50,447 nt of DNA from Pararhodobacter zhoushanensis (GTDB lineage Bacteria > Pseudomonadota > Alphaproteobacteria > Rhodobacterales > Rhodobacteraceae): assembly GCF_003990445.1 (NCBI RefSeq), contig NZ_REEZ01000018.1:1-50447 (forward strand), read 5' to 3'. Made by a program: the position numbers and the translations under genes. The notes beneath the pieces were generated by a model. It saw nothing but the letters and a program-made list of their open reading frames with translations, did not search any database and was not told the DNA's origin. Numbering within the stretch: the first letter of the stretch is position 1; each line of letters opens with the position of its first letter. Below are positions 45,782 through 50,447 of this stretch, in pieces.

Positions 45782-46390
45782 ATGACCGCCCCGACACCGC
45801 GCAAATCCCCCCGCCAGCAACGCGCGCACGCCACCTGCGCCGCGATCCTTGAAGCCACGGCTCGCATTCTGGAAAGCGCGGGGCCTGAGGCCCTGACCAC
45901 GAATCGGATTGCCGAGGTGGCGGGTGTCTCCATCGGCTCGCTCTACCAGTACTACCCCGCCAAACAGGCGATTCTGGCCGAACTGGTCCGCGCCCAGCGC
46001 GCCGCCTTGCTGACAGACCTGCAAGACGCGGTGCAGCAGGCCGCCGGGCTGGACCTGCGCGCCACGGTGCCGCTGCTGATCGCGGCCTCGCTCAAGCACC
46101 ACGCGCACCGCCCCTTGCTCGCACAGCGGCTGGAGGCTGCGGAGAAGACACTGGCGCTGGATGCGGAAACCGCCGCGCTCAAGGCGCAGATCGACGCGCT
46201 GGTGGTGAAAGTGCTGGCGCAGCGCGGCGTCGCGGACCCGCGACAGGCGGCATTCGATCTGGCGGCGATGGTGACCGGCTGGGCGGATGCTGCGGTGATG
46301 GCGGGCGACAGCGACACCGTGGCGCTGGCCGAGCGAATGACGCGTGCCGCCAACGGCTATCTGGGACTGGCGCCCGGATCGGTGCGCTGA
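45782..46390 (+). CDS. TetR/AcrR family transcriptional regulator
   Basis: 202 residues. N-terminal helix-turn-helix (about 18-66): SPRQQRAHATCAAILEATAR and TNRIAEVAGVSIGSLYQYYP. The ligand-binding domain (70-200) is alanine-rich and gives no clue to the effector. It likely represses the divergent darcynin-SDR pair and itself. Its final codons GTG CGC TGA are the first bases of a REP-like repeat, so the C-terminus appears to have been set by the repeat. Confidence 0.92.
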   Translation: MTAPTPRKSPRQQRAHATCAAILEATARILESAGPEALTTNRIAEVAGVSIGSLYQYYPAKQAILAELVRAQRAALLTDLQDAVQQAAGLDLRATVPLLIAASLKHHAHRPLLAQRLEAAEKTLALDAETAALKAQIDALVVKVLAQRGVADPRQAAFDLAAMVTGWADAAVMAGDSDTVALAERMTRAANGYLGLAPGSVR

Positions 46391-46434
46391 AGCGCACCCT
46401 ACGCTGCTTGGGGTAGGGTGCGCTTCAGCGCACC
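46381..46434. repeat. Inverted pair of REP-like repeats
   Basis: Two 22-base units in opposite orientation: 46381-46402 (GGTGCGCT-GA-AGCGCACC-CTAC) and 46413-46434 (GTAG-GGTGCGCT-TC-AGCGCACC), separated by ten bases. The whole forms a long cruciform-capable palindrome like a paired REP (BIME-type) unit. The left copy overlaps the TetR stop codon. Confidence 0.85.
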
Positions 46435-46455
46435 GCTGTCACGCAAAGCGGGGCC

Positions 46456-46486
46456 AAACAAAACGGGGGCAGTCGCCCGCCCCCGT
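46456..46486 (-). terminator. Terminator of the TAXI-TRAP operon
   Basis: Hairpin ACGGGGGC (46463-46470), loop of eight, GCCCCCGT (46479-46486); on the minus strand it is followed by TTTGTTTGG. It lies 25 bases past the stop of the TAXI binding-protein gene. Confidence 0.85.
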
Positions 46487-46510
46487 CTTATCGTGTTCAA
46501 CCCGGCTCGC

Positions 46511-47524
46511 TTACATCGGGCGCAGGGCGTCGGGGATCTCCATCCCGATCTCTTCGTAATAGCGCAGCGCCCCCGGATGCAGCGGCAGGTTCAGCGCGTC
46601 CAGCGCATGATCCAGCTGGATCGCGCGCAGCCACGGTGCCGAGGAACCCATGCCCTCAACCCCTTCCCAGAAGGCCTTGGTCATCGCATAGACCACGTCC
46701 GCATCGACATGTTCGCCCGCGCCGATGCCGACGATCGAACCGGGGACCGTCACCGACTCGGTGTTGACCTGCCCGTCGCCATAGATCCCTGCCGGGATCT
46801 CGACCAGCACGCCGCCCGGACGGTTCATGATTGCCTGCACCGCCGGCATCGCCAGTTGTTCAGGCGTCAGGCCCAGAAAGCGGATATCGCGGGTCAGCGC
46901 CATCTGCTGGATCACCGGCGAGGGGGCCAGCGTCGAGTTGATGTAAACGTCGATCCGCCCGTCCTGAAACGCCTGCGCAGCAGCGTCCCACCCCAGTTGC
47001 ACCTGATCATAATCGGTGCCCGCGACCAGCCCGGTCGCAGCCTCGACCGTGCGCTGCATGATCGCCGTTGCGCCGCCACCCGGCGGGCCGAGGAAGACGG
47101 AATGTCCGCGCAGATCATCCAGCGATTCGATGCCGGAATCCGCGTAAGTGGTGATGTGATACGGCCCCAGCGGGAAGGCCAGAACGGCGCGCAGATGCGT
47201 CGACAGCTCGGCCGCCTGCGGGATATTGGCGTACATCGCCTGACCGCCAATCATCAGCTGGTGCACGCTGGCCGACCACATGAAGAAGTCCAGCTGCCCC
47301 GCGCCTGCTTCCAGCGCATGCTGGGTCGCGGCACCCGTGGCGTTGACCTGAACCTCGACATCGGGCAGCGCGTCATTGACGATCTGCGCGAAGGTGCTCA
47401 TCACCAGATAGGGCGACGAGCCAGGGCCAAGCGTTGCCAGACGGAAGTATTCCTGCGCCTGAGCGGGTCCGGCAAGGGCCGCAAGCCCCAGCGCGAAACC
47501 GGCAATCGTGTGTCTCAGTTTCAT
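46511..47524 (-). CDS. TAXI family TRAP transporter solute-binding protein
   Basis: Periplasmic binding protein, 337 residues with a signal peptide (MKLRHTIAGFALGLAALAGP then AQAQ). The mature protein begins EYFRLATLGPGSSPYLVMST and carries VNATGAATQHALEAGAGQLD and GPPGGGATAIMQRTVEAATG, typical of TAXI proteins. The ligand is unknown. GGGAG precedes the start at 47524; the upstream extension overlaps the permease gene and is rejected. It pairs with the fused permease immediately upstream. Confidence 0.92.
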   Translation of the reverse strand: MKLRHTIAGFALGLAALAGPAQAQEYFRLATLGPGSSPYLVMSTFAQIVNDALPDVEVQVNATGAATQHALEAGAGQLDFFMWSASVHQLMIGGQAMYANIPQAAELSTHLRAVLAFPLGPYHITTYADSGIESLDDLRGHSVFLGPPGGGATAIMQRTVEAATGLVAGTDYDQVQLGWDAAAQAFQDGRIDVYINSTLAPSPVIQQMALTRDIRFLGLTPEQLAMPAVQAIMNRPGGVLVEIPAGIYGDGQVNTESVTVPGSIVGIGAGEHVDADVVYAMTKAFWEGVEGMGSSAPWLRAIQLDHALDALNLPLHPGALRYYEEIGMEIPDALRPM

Positions 47525-47568
47525 TGTCTTTTCTCCCAGTTGCGCGGGCCTCCCGCCCGCTTTCTCCG

Positions 47569-49467
47569 TCAGGCCGCCACGGGTCTTTCGCGGCGGATCG
47601 TGTCTTGGGCCACCAGCCCCAGCGCCAGCGCCGTGGCGCCCACTTCGACCCACATGTCCGGCACCAGCACGCCAAAGCCCAGCGCCAGCCGCAGGGCGCG
47701 TTGCCCCATGCCCAGCCGGGCCGAGGACACGCCGGTGAACCCGGTCGAGAACATCCAGATCGCCAGCGACAGCCGCAGGCAGATCCACAGGAAGCTCACC
47801 CAGTCAAAGCCGATGACCAGCGACAGCGACGGGTTGTAGACCAGCGCGAAGGGGATCACGAAGCCGATCAGCGCCACGCGGCAGGCGTCGATCCCGATCA
47901 GCACGGGATTGGCCCGCGCGATGGGCGCCGCCGCAAAGGCGGCAATCGCCACCGGCGGTGTGATCGCGCTGAGCACGCCGTAATAAACCACGAACAGGTG
48001 GGCGATCAGCATCGGCACGCCCATATGCTCGATCGCCGGACCCATCACCAGAATGACGATCAGATAGGCCGGAACCGTCGGCATCCCCATGCCCAGCACC
48101 AGCGAGCCCAGCATCATCATCACCAGCGCCAGAAACAGCGAATCCCCGGCGATGACCCGGATCACACCGGCAAAGCGCAGGCCCAGTCCGGTCATGTTCA
48201 TCACCCCGATCACGATGCCGATGGACGCCACCGCAACGAGGATCTGCGCCGATGCCTGCCCGCCCTGCCGCAACGCCTCGATCAGCATCATCGGCTTGCG
48301 GCGCAGCTCGGGGTTCAGGATAAAGCCCAGCACCACGGCAATCGGCACCGCCAGAAATCCGGCCATCGCGGCCGAGCGTCCAGACAACAGAACCGTCACC
48401 ATCACCGCCAGCGGGACGACGAAGCACAAGGCCATCCACCAGTCGTGGCGCTCGATCTTGGGGATCTCGGACTTCGGCAAGGGCTCGATCCCCCGGCGCA
48501 CGGCTTCCAGATGCACGGCCACGAAGAGCGAGACGTAATAGAACAGCGCGGGCAACAACGCCGCGATACAGATGGTCAGATAGGGAATCCCCGTCACATC
48601 CGACATGATGAAGGCCACAGCCCCCATGATCGGCGGCATGAACTGCCCGCCCGCACTGGCCGCTGCCTCAACCCCGCCCGCATAGCGCGGCGGAAACCCC
48701 CGGCGGATGATCATCGGAATGGTCATCACCCCGGTGCCCACCACGTTGCCGCTGACCGAACCGGACATGGTGCCAAACACGCCACTGGCGGCAATCGCCG
48801 CATGGGCCGGGCCACCGCGGAAACGTCCGGTGGCGGCGAAGGCGAATTTCAGCAATACCGGCCCCGCGCCAATGCCCTCCAGCAGGGCACCAAAGACGAT
48901 ATAGACCAGAATCAGCGTCACCACGACCGATAGCGGCCCGCCGAACACCCCGTCGAACGAGTACCAGACGACCTGCATCACCTGTTGCAGCGAATAGCCG
49001 CCATGGCGGAAAATCCACGGCAGGCTGTCGCCATAGAGTGCATAGCCCAGTGTCAGCAGACACACGATGACCAGCGGCAAGCCAAAGGCCCGGCGCGTCG
49101 CTTCAAGCAGCACGGCCAGACCGATGACGCCCACCCAGATATCTTGCTTGGAAAAGAAATACAGACCGGTTTCCAGCGCTGTGCCGATCTCGAAATAGCG
49201 CGTGACCGACAGCGCCAGACCGGCGAGCAGGGCAATATCCAGCGCCCACAGCCAACGCCCCCATTTCGGGCCGTCGAACCGGACGGCGGCCACCGTTACG
49301 GTCGCAATGGCTGCCGCCAACGCATAGGTTCCGACGCGCAACAGCGTCTCGTTGAAACTGCCGAATCCCGCAACCCAGATGCCGATAAGCGCCAAAACAA
49401 TGGCCCCCACCGCCTGAACGGCGATCACGACCGTGCGCAGCGGCCTGCGCGCCGTGGTGTCTGACAT
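47569..49467 (-). CDS. TRAP transporter fused permease (DctQM type)
   Basis: 632-residue inner-membrane protein with about 16 or more helices: a small 4-helix DctQ-like part (about 10-130) fused to a DctM-like part, the usual partner of TAXI binding proteins. Conserved blocks are GPAHAAIAASGVFGTMSGSV, GFPPRYAGGVEAAASAGGQF and LGMGMPTVPAYLIVILVMGP. AGGAGGAGTTTCC directly precedes ATG 49467, a strong ribosome-binding site. Solute import is driven by the sodium or proton gradient. It diverges from the IclR gene. Confidence 0.93.
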   Translation of the reverse strand: MSDTTARRPLRTVVIAVQAVGAIVLALIGIWVAGFGSFNETLLRVGTYALAAAIATVTVAAVRFDGPKWGRWLWALDIALLAGLALSVTRYFEIGTALETGLYFFSKQDIWVGVIGLAVLLEATRRAFGLPLVIVCLLTLGYALYGDSLPWIFRHGGYSLQQVMQVVWYSFDGVFGGPLSVVVTLILVYIVFGALLEGIGAGPVLLKFAFAATGRFRGGPAHAAIAASGVFGTMSGSVSGNVVGTGVMTIPMIIRRGFPPRYAGGVEAAASAGGQFMPPIMGAVAFIMSDVTGIPYLTICIAALLPALFYYVSLFVAVHLEAVRRGIEPLPKSEIPKIERHDWWMALCFVVPLAVMVTVLLSGRSAAMAGFLAVPIAVVLGFILNPELRRKPMMLIEALRQGGQASAQILVAVASIGIVIGVMNMTGLGLRFAGVIRVIAGDSLFLALVMMMLGSLVLGMGMPTVPAYLIVILVMGPAIEHMGVPMLIAHLFVVYYGVLSAITPPVAIAAFAAAPIARANPVLIGIDACRVALIGFVIPFALVYNPSLSLVIGFDWVSFLWICLRLSLAIWMFSTGFTGVSSARLGMGQRALRLALGFGVLVPDMWVEVGATALALGLVAQDTIRRERPVAA

Positions 49468-49571
49468 GGAAACTCCTCCTGCCCCGATCATAGGCACAGC
49501 CCCCCTCGCGCCCCAACTCGTTTCGTGGCAAGTTTCACACTGTGGCACAGGGAGTCGGAGGAGCAGCGCCC
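49468..49571. promoter_or_regulatory. Divergent control region of TRAP operon and iclR gene
   Basis: 104 bases between two start codons. It contains the near-repeat GTGGCAAG...GTGGCACA around 49523-49550 and TTTCAC/GTG half-sites that could form an IclR operator. No clear -35/-10 pair stands out. Confidence 0.4.
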
Positions 49572-50351
49572 ATGGTCAAGCAGATCGAATCGCTTGGACG
49601 CGGCCTCAGGGTGCTGGGCATCCTCGAAGGCGGCGGGGCCTATTCGCTGACTGACCTCGCACAGCGCACCGAGTTGCCGAAATCCACCCTGCTGCGCATG
49701 CTCGAGACTCTGCGCACCGGCGGGTTTGCCCGGCGGCGGCGGACCGACGGGCATTGGCAGGCCAGCCTCAGCCGCTTCAACGGCGGCGACCCGCGCAGCG
49801 ATATTCTGGCCGATACCGTCGCCCCGGTGCTGGACGAACTCTGCGGCAAGATCGCCTGGCCATCCGACGTGGGCATCTATGACAAGGGCGGCATCCGGGT
49901 GCTGGAAAGCTCGCGCCGCCTGTCACCCTTTGTCGTCAACCGCGACGTTGTCGCCCGGCATATTCACGTGCTGCCTTCGGCGATGGGCCGCGCGATTCTG
50001 GCCTGGAGCAGTCCTGCCCGGCTGGACGAGATCCTTGCAGAACTGTCCCACAACAGCGCCCGCCCCGAGAGCATGGCCCGCGACCGCGCCGCCGTTCAGA
50101 CCCTGATCGACGAGACCCGCGCGCGCGGCTATGCAACGCGCCAACTCGGCTATTTCGTCACTGCCCCCAGCGAGGCCAAGGTGATGGCGATGGCCGTGCC
50201 GGTGATGGTCTTCGGCGAACCGATCGCGGCGATCAACGTTGTCTGGATCGGCACCGCGATGAGCGAAGAAGACTTCGCGCGCCTCCATCTGTCGCGCCTG
50301 CGCGACGCGGCCAGTTCCATCGCCGTCAAGATGGGCGACGGCACCCGCTAG
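49572..50351 (+). CDS. IclR family transcriptional regulator
   Basis: 259 residues: winged helix-turn-helix (about 3-65; VKQIESLGRGLRVLGIL, YSLTDLAQRTELPKSTLLRM) and C-terminal effector domain (about 80-255) with LPSAMGRAILAW and the long helix TRARGYATRQLGY. It likely controls the divergent TAXI-TRAP transporter in response to its substrate or a catabolite. ATG 49572 follows GGAGGAG; an upstream in-frame start adds ten residues without homology. Confidence 0.93.
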   Translation: MVKQIESLGRGLRVLGILEGGGAYSLTDLAQRTELPKSTLLRMLETLRTGGFARRRRTDGHWQASLSRFNGGDPRSDILADTVAPVLDELCGKIAWPSDVGIYDKGGIRVLESSRRLSPFVVNRDVVARHIHVLPSAMGRAILAWSSPARLDEILAELSHNSARPESMARDRAAVQTLIDETRARGYATRQLGYFVTAPSEAKVMAMAVPVMVFGEPIAAINVVWIGTAMSEEDFARLHLSRLRDAASSIAVKMGDGTR

Positions 50352-50447
50352 GCTGGGCGGCCTGCCGCTGGGGTAGGGTGCGCTTCAGCGCACCGGGGGC
50401 GGCTGGGTGATTCGGCGGCACGGCGCGCTTGGCCCCCCATCCCCTTT
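50352..50447. other. Intergenic end of window with REP-like repeat
   Basis: Contains a REP-like unit at 50373-50394 on the plus strand (GTAG-GGTGCGCT-TC-AGCGCACC), identical in plan and sequence to the copies near 46.4 kb. No gene is visible before the window ends. Confidence 0.7.

Overview
The window is high-GC DNA from an alphaproteobacterium, most likely of the Rhodobacteraceae/Paracoccaceae. The evidence is the rsfS-rlmH-gpmI-envC-ctpA-rppH gene order, an aerobic (CobG/CobF/CobN type) cobalamin pathway, a rrn promoter with a TAGATA -10 box, and several small families common in that group (DUF1636, DUF2218, DUF1643, CbtA/CbtB). The genus cannot be fixed from the sequence alone.

Layout. 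Positions 1-430 hold the 5' tip of a 16S rRNA gene on the minus strand, its leader and its promoter. From 0.9 to 12 kb a mostly minus-strand block carries asd, a GT4 glycosyltransferase, an MFS transporter, then rppH, ctpA, an EnvC-like factor, gpmI, rlmH, rsfS and an MscS channel. From 12.4 to 17.5 kb, plus-strand leuC, an HdeD-like membrane protein and leuD are followed by a membrane protein, a secreted endonuclease/phosphatase-fold protein and a DUF2218 protein. From 17.5 to 27 kb, minus-strand genes encode LhgO, two overlapping GTPases, a phytase-like esterase, MepA, a UMF1-type transporter and Tex, with a divergent DUF1643 gene.

From 27.8 to 44 kb lies a large B12 cluster: cobO (minus), then, behind a cobalamin riboswitch, DUF1636-cobW-cobN-cobG-cobH-cobI-cobJ; cobK on the minus strand; cobL-cobE-cobM-cobB-cobA-DUF1636; and, behind a second riboswitch, cbtB-cbtA-cobF. 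The set covers every ring-building step from uroporphyrinogen III to hydrogenobyrinic acid a,c-diamide, plus the large cobaltochelatase subunit, the adenosyltransferase and a predicted cobalt importer. Not seen here are cobS, cobT, cobQ, cobD/cobC, cobU, cobV, bluB and a cobR-type reductase. From 44 to 50.4 kb come a DUF2461 gene, a TetR-controlled darcynin/SDR pair, and a TAXI-TRAP transporter divergent from an IclR regulator.

The most unusual signals are not ordinary genes. (1) A composite palindromic intergenic element with fixed GGATATTT/AAATATCC arms and co-varying inner arms recurs between 3' gene ends. (2) A REP-like family (GTAGGGTGCGC...) occurs in intergenic sites; one copy supplies the stop codon of the TetR gene and a related one sits in frame inside cobB. 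(3) Two DUF1636 proteins with CxxC...CxxxC motifs are embedded in the B12 regulon with no assigned role. (4) cobK and cobL diverge from one shared CATG, leaving no intergenic promoter.
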